Source of the DNA: Frigidibacter sp. RF13
GTDB lineage: Bacteria; Pseudomonadota; Alphaproteobacteria; Rhodobacterales; Rhodobacteraceae
Direction: 5' to 3'
NCBI RefSeq assembly: GCF_026626305.1
Contig: NZ_JAPNUE010000006.1
Coordinates: 124,001 to 188,000 of the forward strand
Length of the DNA stretch: 64,000 nucleotides
Both the position numbers and the translations under genes were made by a program. How positions within the stretch are numbered: the stretch's first letter is position 1; each line of letters starts with the position of its first letter. Shown piece after piece: positions 27,086 to 36,656 of the stretch. The notes below the pieces were generated by a model. The model was not told the origin of the DNA. It was given only the letters and a program-made list of their open reading frames with translations, and searched no databases.

Positions 27086-28566
27086 GCCATATCGTCGCCA
27101 TCGACCAGGGCACGACCTCCTCCCGCGCCATCGTCTTCGACCGCGAGATGCGGGTGAAGGCCTCAGCGCAGCAGGAGTTTACCCAGCATTTCCCCGCGTC
27201 TGGCTGGGTCGAACATGATGCGGAGGAAATCTGGTCCACCGTCACCGCCACCGTCCGCGGCGCCATCGACCGGGCGGGCTTGAGTGCCGCTGACATTACG
27301 GCAATCGGCATCACCAACCAGCGAGAAACAACAGTCGTCTGGGACAAGACCACCGGCGAACCTGTGTGTAACGCTATCGTCTGGCAGGACCGACGCAGCG
27401 CACCGCTATGTGAAAAGCTGAAAAAGTCCGGCTACGAGCCAATGTTTACCGAAAAGACAGGCCTGCTTCTGGACCCCTATTTCTCCGCGACCAAACTCAA
27501 ATGGATACTGGACCAGCCCGGAAGCATTGGCCCACAGGCGAGGCGCGGCGAGTTGCTGTTTGGAACTGTGGACACCTTCTTGATTTGGCGGCTGACCGGA
27601 GGAAAAGTTCACGCCACCGACGCCACAAATGCCGCTCGGACGATGCTTTACAACATCCGCGAGAACCGGTGGGACGACGATATCCTACAGCTTCTGAACA
27701 TCCCCCGCTCGATGCTGCCCGAGGTCCGCGACTGCGCCGCCGACTATGGTGCGACGCGGGCGGACCTCTTCGGCCGGGCGATCCCGATCCTCGGGGTCGC
27801 GGGCGACCAGCAGGCGGCGACCATCGGGCAGGCCTGCTTCCAGCCCGGCATGATGAAATCGACCTACGGGACCGGGTGCTTCGCGCTTCTGAATACGGGA
27901 AATACTCTCGTCGAAAGCCGCTCTCGGCTACTCGGCACCATCGCCTACCGGCTGAACGGCAAGACGGCCTATGCGCTGGAAGGGTCGATCTTCATCGCAG
28001 GCGCGGTCGTGCAGTGGCTGCGCGACGGGTTGAAGATCATCCGTGAGGCCAAGGAAACCCAGCCGCTGGCGGCAGCTGCCGACCCTGCACAGGACGTGGT
28101 CCTCGTCCCCGCCTTCACCGGCCTCGGCGCGCCCTACTGGAACGCCGATTGCCGGGGTGCCGTCTACGGACTCACGCGGGGCTCGGGCCCGGCGGAACTG
28201 GCAAAAGCGGCGCTGGAAAGCGTGGGCTATCAGACCCGCGACCTCCTGGAGGCGATGCGCGCCGACTGGCAAGGTGCGGCGGATGGCGTCCTGCGCGTCG
28301 ATGGCGGCATGGTCGCCTCCGACTGGACGATGCAGTTCCTGGCCAACATCATCGGGGCACCCGTGGATCGGCCTGTCATCACCGAAACCACAGCCCTTGG
28401 CGCCGCCTGGCTTGCCGGGATGCAGGCGGGACTCTACCCGGACGCAGAAGGGTTCGCCCACACCTGGGCGCTGGACCGGCAGTTCAAGCCCGTAATGGAC
28501 GAGGCGACGCGAGACGCAAGATATGCGCGTTGGAAACGCGCGGTCGCGGCAACACTCTCTGTCTGA
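27082..28566 (+). CDS. glpK: glycerol kinase
   Basis: A 494-residue FGGY-family kinase that phosphorylates glycerol. [13 protein letters not shown] at the N-terminus binds phosphate, [11 protein letters not shown] is near the substrate site, KSTYGTGCF is the second phosphate loop and the ADP region contains [16 protein letters not shown]. Full family length. Together with glpD it channels glycerol to DHAP. No glpF/uptake gene is in the window. Confidence 0.97.
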   Translation: MSHIVAIDQGTTSSRAIVFDREMRVKASAQQEFTQHFPASGWVEHDAEEIWSTVTATVRGAIDRAGLSAADITAIGITNQRETTVVWDKTTGEPVCNAIVWQDRRSAPLCEKLKKSGYEPMFTEKTGLLLDPYFSATKLKWILDQPGSIGPQARRGELLFGTVDTFLIWRLTGGKVHATDATNAARTMLYNIRENRWDDDILQLLNIPRSMLPEVRDCAADYGATRADLFGRAIPILGVAGDQQAATIGQACFQPGMMKSTYGTGCFALLNTGNTLVESRSRLLGTIAYRLNGKTAYALEGSIFIAGAVVQWLRDGLKIIREAKETQPLAAAADPAQDVVLVPAFTGLGAPYWNADCRGAVYGLTRGSGPAELAKAALESVGYQTRDLLEAMRADWQGAADGVLRVDGGMVASDWTMQFLANIIGAPVDRPVITETTALGAAWLAGMQAGLYPDAEGFAHTWALDRQFKPVMDEATRDARYARWKRAVAATLSV

Positions 28567-28583
28567 CCTGCCACGTTCTGTCC

Positions 28584-28619
28584 CGAAATACTCCGGGGGT
28601 GCGGGGGCAGAGCCCCCGC
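28584..28619. repeat. GC-rich hairpin element, copy 2
   Basis: CGAAATACTCCGGGGGT box followed by a perfect 8-bp stem GCGGGGGC (28601-28608) / GCCCCCGC (28612-28619), loop AGA. It lies between convergent glpK and fdsD, where it can act as a bidirectional terminator. Confidence 0.7.
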
Positions 28620-28624
28620 GCTTC

Positions 28625-28846
28625 TCAGGCGGCCTGCACCGGCCGGATCTTTGCCGAAGCTTCGACGACGAGCGGCTTCAGCCCCTGACCACCAGAAGCT
28701 ATATGGTCGAAAAGCTGTTTGCGCATGCGCGGCTCCCAGAAGTCGCTGATATGGGCGGCGGTGCCCGCGACAGCCTCGTCATGCTTCTTCGATTCGAAGA
28801 AAGTGGCGATCTGGTTGGCCATGCGGATCATTTTTTCAGGCGACAT
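28625..28846 (-). CDS. fdsD: formate dehydrogenase delta subunit
   Basis: A 73-residue FdsD. MSPEKMIRMANQIATFF is the family start and decides the ATG at 28846, which overlaps the end of fdhD. The small subunit assists maturation of the molybdenum-containing alpha subunit. It is the last gene of the operon, close to the hairpin element. Confidence 0.92.
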   Translation of the reverse strand: MSPEKMIRMANQIATFFESKKHDEAVAGTAAHISDFWEPRMRKQLFDHIASGGQGLKPLVVEASAKIRPVQAA

Positions 28847-29651
28847 CGGCAGCCTCGTTTCCGTCAAATCGTTCGGGATGGGTGAAAAGTTCAAATTCGG
28901 CGCCGCGCAGAACGGCGACGAGTGTCAGTCCGGCAGCATCGGCCTCGCCGATGGCGAGCGCGGTCGGGGCGGAGGCGGCCATCAGCACCGGCGCGCCGAT
29001 CATCGCGGCCTTCTGCACCATGTCGACCGATACGCGGCTGGTGATGACCAAGGCGCCGTCGCTGGCCTTGAGACCCGCCCGCGCCATGGCGCCCGCGAGC
29101 TTGTCGAGCGCATTGTGGCGGCCGACGTCCTCGCGCCCGAGCACCACGCCCACGCCGGGGATGTAAAAGCCCGCCGCATGTGCCGCGCGGGTGGCGTCAT
29201 TCAGCGCCTGATGGCGGAGAAGGCCTTTCATCGCCGCCTCGCAATCGGCGGGCGTCAGGCGCAGGCCGTCCGCGACGGGTGGCAGCGCGCGCATCGCCTC
29301 GGTGATCGAATCGATGCCGCAGAGGCCGCAGCCGACCGGGCCGACCTGGGCACGACGACGCGCCTGGAAACGGGCCTCTGCCTCGGGCCCGAGCCACATG
29401 CGCAGTTCGATCCCTTGCGGCAGTTCGACCAGCTCGGTTTCGCGGATTTCCGACAGATCGCCGACGATCCCTTCGGTCAGAGAGAAGCCCGCCGCGAAAT
29501 CTTCCAGCGCGGCAGGCGTCGCCATCATCACCGCCTGCGTCGTGCCATTATAGACCAGCGCCACCGGCACTTCCTCGGGCACGGCGCGGGTTCCGCGCTG
29601 CCACCGCCCCGCGCGGAAGGCGCGGCGGTCTATGGCGCGGTGCGTCTCCAT
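28836..29651 (-). CDS. fdhD: formate dehydrogenase sulfurtransferase FdhD
   Basis: About 271 residues. It carries the conserved cysteine pair GCGLCG and the LTEGIVGD and EDVGRHNALDK motifs. FdhD transfers sulfur to the molybdenum cofactor before insertion into the alpha subunit (called FdsC in this operon type). An ATG at 29651 overlaps the fdsA stop (TGATG). Confidence 0.95.
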   Translation of the reverse strand: METHRAIDRRAFRAGRWQRGTRAVPEEVPVALVYNGTTQAVMMATPAALEDFAAGFSLTEGIVGDLSEIRETELVELPQGIELRMWLGPEAEARFQARRRAQVGPVGCGLCGIDSITEAMRALPPVADGLRLTPADCEAAMKGLLRHQALNDATRAAHAAGFYIPGVGVVLGREDVGRHNALDKLAGAMARAGLKASDGALVITSRVSVDMVQKAAMIGAPVLMAASAPTALAIGEADAAGLTLVAVLRGAEFELFTHPERFDGNEAADVA

Positions 29652-32530
29652 CACTCGGCCGCGGGCAGGATGCGGCGGGCCATGTCGGCCTGCGCCTCAT
29701 ATTCGACCTGCCATTCAGACGGGCCGTTCGAGGGGCTGACCTGGACCGCCGTGACCTTGTATTCCGGGCAATTGGTCGCCCAGTCCGAGAAATCGGTGGT
29801 CACCACGTTCGCCTGCGTCGTCGGATGGTGGAAGGTCGTGTAGACGACGCCGGGCGAGACGCGGTCGGTGATTTCGGCGCGCAATGTCGTTTCGCCGGAC
29901 CGAGAGGACAGCCGCACGAAATCGCCATCCTTGACGCCGCGGTTTTCGGCGTCGTGGGGGTGGATTTCCAAGATGTCCTGATCGTGCCAGACGTTGTTTT
30001 CCGTCCGCCGCGTCTGCGCCCCCACGTTGTACTGGCTGAGGATCCGGCCAGTGGTCAACAGAAGCGGGAAGCGCGGGCCGGTCTTTTCGTCGGTCGCGAC
30101 ATATTCGGTCCGGATGAACTTGCCCTTGCCGCGCACGAAGCCGTCGACATGGACGAGCGGTGTGCCGTCCGGCGACTTGTCGTTGCAGGGCCACTGGATC
30201 GAGCCGCGCTCTTCCAGAAGGTCGTAGGTGACATTGGCGAACGAGGGTGTGGTCGCCGCGATTTCGTCCATGATTTCAGACGGATGGTTGTAGGTCCAAC
30301 CCGCGCCCATCGCATTGGCGAACATCTGGGTCACTTCCCAGTCGGCATAGCCGTTCTTCGGCGCCATCACCTTGCGCACGCGGTTGATGCGGCGTTCGGC
30401 GTTGGTGAAGGTGCCGTCCTTCTCGAGGAAAGAGGACCCGGGGAAGAAGACATGGGCGTAGTTCGCGGTCTCGTTCAGGAAGAGGTCGTGGACGATGACG
30501 CATTCCATCGCGGCAAGGCCCGAGGCGACGTGGTGCGTGTCGGGGTCGGATTGCAGAATGTCTTCGCCCTGGCAGTAGAGCCCCTTGAACGTGCCCTCGA
30601 CGGCCGCGTCCAGCATGTTGGGGATGCGAAGGCCGGGTTCGGACGAGATCGTGACACCCCAAAGCTTCTCGAAGATGTCGCGCACTTCGGGGTTCTTCAC
30701 ATGGCGGTAGCCCGGCAGTTCGTGCGGGAACGACCCCATGTCGCAGGAACCCTGCACGTTGTTCTGGCCGCGCAGCGGGTTCACGCCCACGCCGGGGCGG
30801 CCGATGTTGCCGGTCAGCATGGCGAGGTTCGCGATGCCGATGACGGTGGTCGAGCCCTGGCTATGTTCCGTTACGCCGAGGCCGTAGTAGATCGAGCCGT
30901 TCCGTGCACCGGCATAAAGCCGCGCCGCGGCGCGGACTTCGGCGGCCGGAACGCCGGTGAAGCCTTCGATCCGTTCGGGGCTGTGGCGTTCGTCGGCGGC
31001 GAATTCCATGTAATCCTGGAATTCGTCCCAGTCGCAGCGCTCGCGGATGAAGGCTTCGTCATAGAGTTTCTCGGTCACGATCACATGGGCGAGCGCGGTG
31101 ACGATGGCGACGTTGGTACCGGGGCGGAGCGCCAGATGGTGGGCGGCCTTGATATGGTTCGACTGCACCATTTCGGTCCGGCGCGGGTCGACCACGATCA
31201 GCTTCGCGCCTTGGCGCAGCCGCTTCTTCAGGCGCGAGGCGAAGACCGGGTGGCCTGCGGCGGGGTTGGCGCCGATGACGATCGCCACATCGGTTTCCTC
31301 GACCGAGTCGAAGTCCTGGGTACCGGCCGAGGTGCCGAAGGTCTGGCCTAGGCCGTAACCCGTGGGCGAATGGCAGACGCGGGCGCAGGTGTCGGTGTTG
31401 TTGTTGCCGAAGACCGCGCGGGTCAGCTTCTGCACCAGATAGGTTTCCTCGTTCGTGCAGCGCGACGAGGTGATGACGCCGACCGAGTCACGGCCGTACT
31501 TGGCCTGGATCGCCTGCATCCGGTTCGCGGCGAATTCCATCGCCTCGGCCCAGGTCACTTCCATCCACGGGTCAGAGACACGCTCGCGGATCATCGGGTT
31601 CAGGACCCGGTCCTTGTGGGATGCATAGCCATAGGCGAAGCGGCCCTTCACGCAAGAATGGCCCCGGTTGGCCTTGCCCTGCTTGTAGGGGACCATACGC
31701 ACGAGCTCGTCGCCCCGCATCTCGGCCTTGAAGGAACAGCCCACGCCGCAATAGGCACAGGTGGTGATGACCGACCGTTCCGGGGTGCCGATCTCGTACA
31801 TCGACTTTTCTGCCAAGGTGCCGGTCGGGCAGGCCTGCACGCAGGCGCCGCAGGAGACGCAGTCGGACGAAAGGAACGTGTCCGACTTCATCCCGGCCTT
31901 CACCCGGCTGTCCCAGCCGCGCCCTTCGATCGTCAGGGCAAAGGTGCCCTGCACTTCCTCGCAGGCGCGCACGCAGCGCGAGCAGACGATGCATTTCGAC
32001 GGATCGTAGCTGAAATAGGGGTTCGATTCATCCTTGGGGATGAACTGTGGATTGGCCTCGCCAGAATTGTCTTTGGCGCGGAAGTGGGTTTCCTTGGCCT
32101 CGTAGCGCACGTCGCGCAGGCCGACGACCCCCGCCATGTCCTGCAGTTCGCAGTCGCCGTTCGACACGCAGGTCAGGCAGTCCAGCGGATGGTCGGAGAT
32201 GTAGAGTTCCATCACGCCCCGGCGGATGTCCTTCAACCGCCCGGTCTGGGTGTGGACCTTGATGCCGGGGGCAACGGGTGTGGTGCACGAGGCAGGGGTG
32301 CCTGCGCGGCCTTCGATTTCCACCAGGCAGAGGCGGCAGGAACCGAAGGCGTCGACCATGTCGGTGGCGCAAAGCTTGGGGACAGAAATTCCCACCTCCT
32401 TCGCCGCGCGCATGATCGAGGTGCCCGCGGGCACGGTCACGTCGAACCCGTCGATGGTCAGCGTCACCATCTCTTTGGCCTTCGAGGCGGGTGTGCCGTA
32501 ATCCTGATCGGGAAGGATGAAGTCTTTCAT
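29651..32530 (-). CDS. fdsA: NAD-dependent formate dehydrogenase alpha subunit
   Basis: A 959-residue catalytic subunit. From the N-terminus: a [2Fe-2S] domain (GSCRLC), a His-Cys cluster region, two [4Fe-4S] motifs (CIVCSRCVRACEE and CVSCGACVQACPTG), another cluster CAYCGVGC, and the bis-MGD oxidoreductase with the metal-ligand cysteine in TDTCARVCHSPTG. It oxidises formate to CO2 and passes electrons to FdsB. Full length, no interruption. Confidence 0.96.
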   Translation of the reverse strand: MKDFILPDQDYGTPASKAKEMVTLTIDGFDVTVPAGTSIMRAAKEVGISVPKLCATDMVDAFGSCRLCLVEIEGRAGTPASCTTPVAPGIKVHTQTGRLKDIRRGVMELYISDHPLDCLTCVSNGDCELQDMAGVVGLRDVRYEAKETHFRAKDNSGEANPQFIPKDESNPYFSYDPSKCIVCSRCVRACEEVQGTFALTIEGRGWDSRVKAGMKSDTFLSSDCVSCGACVQACPTGTLAEKSMYEIGTPERSVITTCAYCGVGCSFKAEMRGDELVRMVPYKQGKANRGHSCVKGRFAYGYASHKDRVLNPMIRERVSDPWMEVTWAEAMEFAANRMQAIQAKYGRDSVGVITSSRCTNEETYLVQKLTRAVFGNNNTDTCARVCHSPTGYGLGQTFGTSAGTQDFDSVEETDVAIVIGANPAAGHPVFASRLKKRLRQGAKLIVVDPRRTEMVQSNHIKAAHHLALRPGTNVAIVTALAHVIVTEKLYDEAFIRERCDWDEFQDYMEFAADERHSPERIEGFTGVPAAEVRAAARLYAGARNGSIYYGLGVTEHSQGSTTVIGIANLAMLTGNIGRPGVGVNPLRGQNNVQGSCDMGSFPHELPGYRHVKNPEVRDIFEKLWGVTISSEPGLRIPNMLDAAVEGTFKGLYCQGEDILQSDPDTHHVASGLAAMECVIVHDLFLNETANYAHVFFPGSSFLEKDGTFTNAERRINRVRKVMAPKNGYADWEVTQMFANAMGAGWTYNHPSEIMDEIAATTPSFANVTYDLLEERGSIQWPCNDKSPDGTPLVHVDGFVRGKGKFIRTEYVATDEKTGPRFPLLLTTGRILSQYNVGAQTRRTENNVWHDQDILEIHPHDAENRGVKDGDFVRLSSRSGETTLRAEITDRVSPGVVYTTFHHPTTQANVVTTDFSDWATNCPEYKVTAVQVSPSNGPSEWQVEYEAQADMARRILPAAE

Positions 32531-32570
32531 GCGCGGGCCTCCTTCATACGGACGGCGTGGGTCTGAGGCG

Positions 32571-32617
32571 CCAAGAATTTTCGAAAATTCTTGGCAAAAT
32601 TCTTCGAAGAATTTTGC
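32571..32617. repeat. two abutting perfect 24-bp palindromes
   Basis: First: CCAAGAATTTTC (32571-32582) followed by its exact reverse complement (to 32594). Second: GCAAAATTCTTC (32594-32605) followed by its exact reverse complement (to 32617). They share one base and related AATTCTT blocks. Located in the 91-base gap between fdsB and fdsA, just upstream of fdsA in the transcript. AT-rich arms contrast strongly with the surroundings. Confidence 0.85.
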
Positions 32618-32621
32618 GCGC

Positions 32622-34157
32622 TCATTCTGCGGCCTCCTTCGAACGGGCGAAGTCGTCGGGGAAATGGGTCACGGCGCTCATCACCGGATAGGGGGTGAAG
32701 CCCCCAAGGGCGCAGAGCGAGCCGAGTTTCATGGTGTGGCACAGGTCTTTCAGGATCGGCATGGCCGAGGGGTCGCCTGCTGCGATCCGGTCGACGGTTT
32801 CGACACCGCGGACTGCGCCGATGCGGCAGGGGGTGCATTTGCCGCAGGACTCAATGGCGCAGAATTCCATCGCGAAGCGCGCCATCTTCAGCATGTCGGC
32901 GCGGTCGTCGAAGATCGTGAGGCCCGCGTGTCCGATAAGGCCGTCCTTGCCTGCGAATTCCTCGTAGCCGAAGGGCGTATCGAAGAGCGAGGTCGGGAAA
33001 TAGGCGCCCAGGGGGCCACCGACCTGCACTGCCTTCACGGGCCTGCCCGAGAAGGTGCCGCCGCCAATGTCGTTGACGATCTCGCCGAGCGTCAGGCCGA
33101 AGGCGGTTTCATAAAGCCCGCCGTATTTCACGTTACCCGCGATCTGCAGGGGGATTGTGCCACGCGACCGGCCAAGGCCGAAGTCGCGGTAGAAGGCCGC
33201 GCCCCTGTCCATGATGACCGGGATCGTCGCCAGCGAGATGACGTTGTTGACGACCGTGGGCTTGCCCATGAAGCCCTGAAGGGCAGGCAGCGGGGGCTTT
33301 GCGCGCACAATCCCGCGCTTGCCTTCGAGCGAATTCAGCAGCGAGGTTTCTTCGCCGCAGACATAGGCGCCTGCACCTACGCGGACCTCCATGTCAAACG
33401 CCCTGTCCGAGCCGAGGAGCGTGCGACCGAGCAGGCCCGTCGCGCGGGCGATCTTCAGCGCATCGTCCATCACCTTGATCGCATCGGGATATTCCGAACG
33501 GATATAGACATAGCCTTTGGTCGCGCCGACCGCGACACCGGCGATGGCCATGCCTTCGATCAGGACGAAGGGATCGCCCTCCATGATCATCCGGTCGGCG
33601 AAGGTCGCACTGTCGCCCTCGTCGGCGTTGCAGACGATGTATTTCTGGTCGGCCTGCGCCTCATGGACGGTCTTCCACTTGATGCCGGTCGGAAAGCCCG
33701 CGCCACCCCGGCCGCGCAGGCCGCTGTCGGTCACTTCCTTCACGATCTCGGCGCCGGTCAGCTGAAGCGCCCTGCGCAAGCCTTTGAGGCCACCCTCGGC
33801 CTCGTATTCCAACATCGACAGTGGGTCGGTCCGGCCGCAGCGCGCGAAGGTCAGGCGCGTCTGGTTCTTGAAGAAGGGGATTTCCTCGACAAGGCCGACG
33901 GCCTTGGGGTGGTCACCGAAATTTGCGTCGAAGAGCGAAGGCACGTCATCGGCGCCGACCATGCCGAAGCCGGTGCGGCCTGCGGGTGTCGCGACTTCCA
34001 GAAGCGGCTCCAGCCAGACCATGCCGCGCGAGCCGTTGCGGATGATGGTCACGTCCTGCCCGCGCTTCGCAGCCTCGGCCCGGACGGCTGCGACCAGCTC
34101 CTCCGCCCCGCAGGCCTTGGCGGCAGCGTCACGGGAAATGTAGATCGTCAGGCTCAT
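32622..34157 (-). CDS. fdsB: formate dehydrogenase beta subunit
   Basis: A 511-residue NuoF-like subunit with an N-terminal thioredoxin-like domain. FMN-binding RGRGGAGFPTGIKW, NAD-binding GAGAYVCGEETSLLNSLEG and the [4Fe-4S] motif ESCGKCTPCR are visible. It receives electrons from FdsA and reduces NAD+. The ATG at 34157 overlaps the end of fdsG (ATGA). Confidence 0.96.
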   Translation of the reverse strand: MSLTIYISRDAAAKACGAEELVAAVRAEAAKRGQDVTIIRNGSRGMVWLEPLLEVATPAGRTGFGMVGADDVPSLFDANFGDHPKAVGLVEEIPFFKNQTRLTFARCGRTDPLSMLEYEAEGGLKGLRRALQLTGAEIVKEVTDSGLRGRGGAGFPTGIKWKTVHEAQADQKYIVCNADEGDSATFADRMIMEGDPFVLIEGMAIAGVAVGATKGYVYIRSEYPDAIKVMDDALKIARATGLLGRTLLGSDRAFDMEVRVGAGAYVCGEETSLLNSLEGKRGIVRAKPPLPALQGFMGKPTVVNNVISLATIPVIMDRGAAFYRDFGLGRSRGTIPLQIAGNVKYGGLYETAFGLTLGEIVNDIGGGTFSGRPVKAVQVGGPLGAYFPTSLFDTPFGYEEFAGKDGLIGHAGLTIFDDRADMLKMARFAMEFCAIESCGKCTPCRIGAVRGVETVDRIAAGDPSAMPILKDLCHTMKLGSLCALGGFTPYPVMSAVTHFPDDFARSKEAAE

Positions 34158-34621
34158 GCGTCGATCTCCGCGATGATCTTGTCGAAGCGCTTCTTGGTCA
34201 CCAGACCCACGACCTTGCCGTCGACCATTGCCGCGGGGCCGCAGGCGCAAAGGCCAAGGCAGAAGACGGGTTCCAGCGTGACCGCGCCGTTCTTCGTCGT
34301 CCCGTGCCAGTCGACGCCCAGCGTTTCGCGGGCGTGATCCGCCACCCGGTCGGAGCCGGCGGCCTGGCAGGCCTCGGCCCGGCAAAGCTTCACCACGTGC
34401 CGGCCCGCAGGTTCCTCGCGGAAGTCGTGGTAGAAGGACATGGTACCATGAACCTCGGCCCGGCCGATGTTCAAAACTTCGGCAATCACCGGGATCGCCA
34501 GCTGCGGCACATGGCCATATTCGGCCTGGAGCGCATGGAAGATCGGCAGAAGCGGCCCTTCAAGTGCCAAATGGTCCGCGATGATCTCGCGCACGCGCTC
34601 CTCTGACGGGGTGGCTGGCAT
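34154..34621 (-). CDS. fdsG: formate dehydrogenase gamma subunit
   Basis: A 155-residue NuoE-like subunit with a [2Fe-2S] thioredoxin-like fold. The four cysteine ligands fall in LCRAEACQAAG and VFCLGLCACGP. First gene of the operon; its start is preceded by GGAGGACC. Confidence 0.95.
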   Translation of the reverse strand: MPATPSEERVREIIADHLALEGPLLPIFHALQAEYGHVPQLAIPVIAEVLNIGRAEVHGTMSFYHDFREEPAGRHVVKLCRAEACQAAGSDRVADHARETLGVDWHGTTKNGAVTLEPVFCLGLCACGPAAMVDGKVVGLVTKKRFDKIIAEIDA

Positions 34622-34699
34622 GGGTCCTCCGGGGCTCGCTTTTGTCAGGCCTCGAAAATACGTCTCGGCGATTGAGGGATCAATATCAATATACCGTTG

Positions 34700-34722
34700 A
34701 TTGATAGGATAAACCTATCAAT
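34700..34722. promoter_or_regulatory. operator candidate for the formate dehydrogenase operon
   Basis: Perfect inverted repeat ATTGATAGG (34700-34708) / CCTATCAAT (34714-34722) with spacer ATAAA. It contains T-N11-A (TAGGATAAACCTA), the LysR-box form. It sits 79-101 bases upstream of fdsG and directly after the LysR gene. Confidence 0.65.
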
Positions 34723-34726
34723 CTCT

Positions 34727-35611
34727 TCAAACCGTCGCGATCCGCCGCGCCTCGTCCAGAAGCGACGCAATGACCGGCGTATGCGGCTCGCGCCAGGCGG
34801 CGATCAGACCGACAAGGTGGTGCGCGTCACCGTCATGGATCGGTACGGCGACGAGCCCCGATCCCTTACCGAACATCTCGGCAATGGTCTGTGTGACGAT
34901 CGAGGCCCAGCGGCCAGTGGCGACATGGGCGACCAGCGCGATCGAGGAGTTCGATTCGACATTCGGTTCGACCGAGGCGCCCGCCTCGGCGAGGTGACGG
35001 TTGATGATCCGCCGGTTCTGCATGTCGGATGTCAAAAGGCACATCGGCTGCGCCGCCGCCTCTTTCCATGACACCGACGAACGGCCTGCGAGCGGGGAAG
35101 AACTGGCCACCAGAAGTCGGTAGGTTTCCTCGTACAGTGGCTGGGTCGTCACCCGGCCAAGCGGCTCGTTTTCCAGATAGGTGACGCCCGCATCGAGCTC
35201 CAGCCGCTCGATCTCCTCAAGGATCTCGTAGGAGGTGCGCGACAGGATCGTCACCTGGACATTGGGGTTGCGGGCAAGATAGGGCACCGTCAGCCGACCG
35301 ACCATCGGCAGCGCTGTCGGAATGACCCCCAGACGCAGGTTGCCTGAGACGCCGGATCGAAGCGCCCGCATTTCCTCGCGCATCGTGCGAGTGTCGCCGA
35401 CGATCCGAAGTGCCCAGTCGAGCACCCGTTGGCCCTCGGGTGTCAGTCCCTGAAAGCGCGCGCCGCGAAAGACTAGCTGCACGCCCAACTGGTCCTCAAG
35501 CTGCTTGATTGCGGACGAAAGTGACGGTTGCGTTACGCCCACCGCCTCGGCCGCCCGGCCGAAGTGCCGTTCGTTGGCCAGCGCTATGAACATTTCCAGC
35601 TTGTCGATCAT
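34727..35611 (-). CDS. fdsR: LysR-family regulator of formate dehydrogenase
   Basis: A 294-residue LysR regulator. The N-terminal HTH reads FGRAAEAVGVTQPSLSSAIKQLE; the substrate domain follows the standard periplasmic-binding-like pattern. It lies just upstream of and co-directional with fdsG, the usual FdsR arrangement, and probably responds to formate or a C1 metabolite. The gene name is inferred from position. Confidence 0.87.
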   Translation of the reverse strand: MIDKLEMFIALANERHFGRAAEAVGVTQPSLSSAIKQLEDQLGVQLVFRGARFQGLTPEGQRVLDWALRIVGDTRTMREEMRALRSGVSGNLRLGVIPTALPMVGRLTVPYLARNPNVQVTILSRTSYEILEEIERLELDAGVTYLENEPLGRVTTQPLYEETYRLLVASSSPLAGRSSVSWKEAAAQPMCLLTSDMQNRRIINRHLAEAGASVEPNVESNSSIALVAHVATGRWASIVTQTIAEMFGKGSGLVAVPIHDGDAHHLVGLIAAWREPHTPVIASLLDEARRIATV

Positions 35612-35704
35612 TGCGTGACCCTACGCGAGGCCGCTGCCTCCGAACAGGGGGCAGCGGACCCTCTCATCCTTGCCCCGGGGACGTATCCGGCCTACATCTC
35701 GCCC

Positions 35705-36508
35705 ATGCGTCGTTTCATCCCTTTCGTGAAATCCCCGCCGACCGTTTCGGTCCTCCGCCTGCAAGGCGCCATTTCGGCCGGTGGCCGCACTGGCGGCGGG
35801 CTGAATGACGCGGCTTTGGCGCCAGTCATCGACAAGGCGTTCCGCAAGGGTAAACCGCGTGCCGTGGCGTTGGTGGTCAATTCGCCGGGCGGCTCGCCGG
35901 TGCAGTCTTCGCTGATCGCCGCGCGCATCCGCCGGCTGGCCGAGGAAAAGAAGATCCCCGTCCATGCCTTTGTCGAGGATGTGGCGGCCTCGGGCGGCTA
36001 CTGGCTCGCCTGCGCGGCCGACGACATCTGGCTCGATCCGTCCTCGGTAGTGGGGTCGATCGGCGTGATCTCGGCCAGTTTCGGCTTCCCGGAGTTTCTC
36101 AATCGTCATGGCATCGAGCGGCGCGTTCATACCGCCGGGGCCTCGAAGAGCTTCCTCGACCCGTTCCGCCCCGAGAAGCCCGAAGACGTGGAGAGACTGC
36201 GCCGGGTGCTGGAGCCGATCCATGACGGGTTCAAGGACCATGTGCGCGCGCGCCGCGGGACACGGCTGTCGTCCGACCGCGATCTTTTCACCGGCGATAT
36301 CTGGGTGGGCGCGCAGGCGCTTGATGTTGGCCTCGCCGACGGGATCGGCCATCTGGTGCCGAAGCTGAAGGCGCTTTACGGCGACAAGGTCAGGCTGGTA
36401 CCGCACGGGGTGAAAAAGCCGTTCCTGCAGCGCTTTTCGGGCCGGTTGCTCAGCGGGGTGGCCGACGAGATAGAGGAGCGTGCCCTCTGGGCGCGCTACG
36501 GGCTCTGA
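35705..36508 (+). CDS. S49-family serine peptidase (SohB/SppA-like)
   Basis: A 267-residue short S49 peptidase. The catalytic Ser lies in VAASGGYWLA and the oxyanion segment in VNSPGGSPVQ; VVGSIGVIS is the conserved downstream region. The ATG at 35705 avoids overlap with the divergent LysR gene and begins MRRFIPFVKS. No strong signal peptide, so it is probably cytoplasmic or membrane-associated. It precedes a 48-residue gene by one base. Confidence 0.88.
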   Translation: MRRFIPFVKSPPTVSVLRLQGAISAGGRTGGGLNDAALAPVIDKAFRKGKPRAVALVVNSPGGSPVQSSLIAARIRRLAEEKKIPVHAFVEDVAASGGYWLACAADDIWLDPSSVVGSIGVISASFGFPEFLNRHGIERRVHTAGASKSFLDPFRPEKPEDVERLRRVLEPIHDGFKDHVRARRGTRLSSDRDLFTGDIWVGAQALDVGLADGIGHLVPKLKALYGDKVRLVPHGVKKPFLQRFSGRLLSGVADEIEERALWARYGL

Positions 36509-36509
36509 C

Positions 36510-36656
36510 ATGTTGGCAAAGGTCGTCGTCCTTTTCCTGATCAGCATGGCAGTTCTGGCGATGTGGGGCCGGTTTGCGGCGCAACGGCGGATCGGCCGCT
36601 ATTGCACCCATTGCGGCAATCCGCATCCCTGTGGCTGCCCGAAGGGGCAGGCATGA
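36510..36656 (+). CDS. 48-residue membrane/zinc-ribbon-like protein
   Basis: An unrecognised short protein. Residues 3-19 form a hydrophobic helix (KVVVLFLISMAVLAMWG), then a basic stretch and a cysteine cluster CTHCGNPHPCGCPKG that could bind zinc. It starts one base after the peptidase stop and its stop overlaps the ATG of the SDR gene (ATGA). The tight packing and cysteine pattern make it a probable real gene. Confidence 0.72.
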   Translation: MLAKVVVLFLISMAVLAMWGRFAAQRRIGRYCTHCGNPHPCGCPKGQA

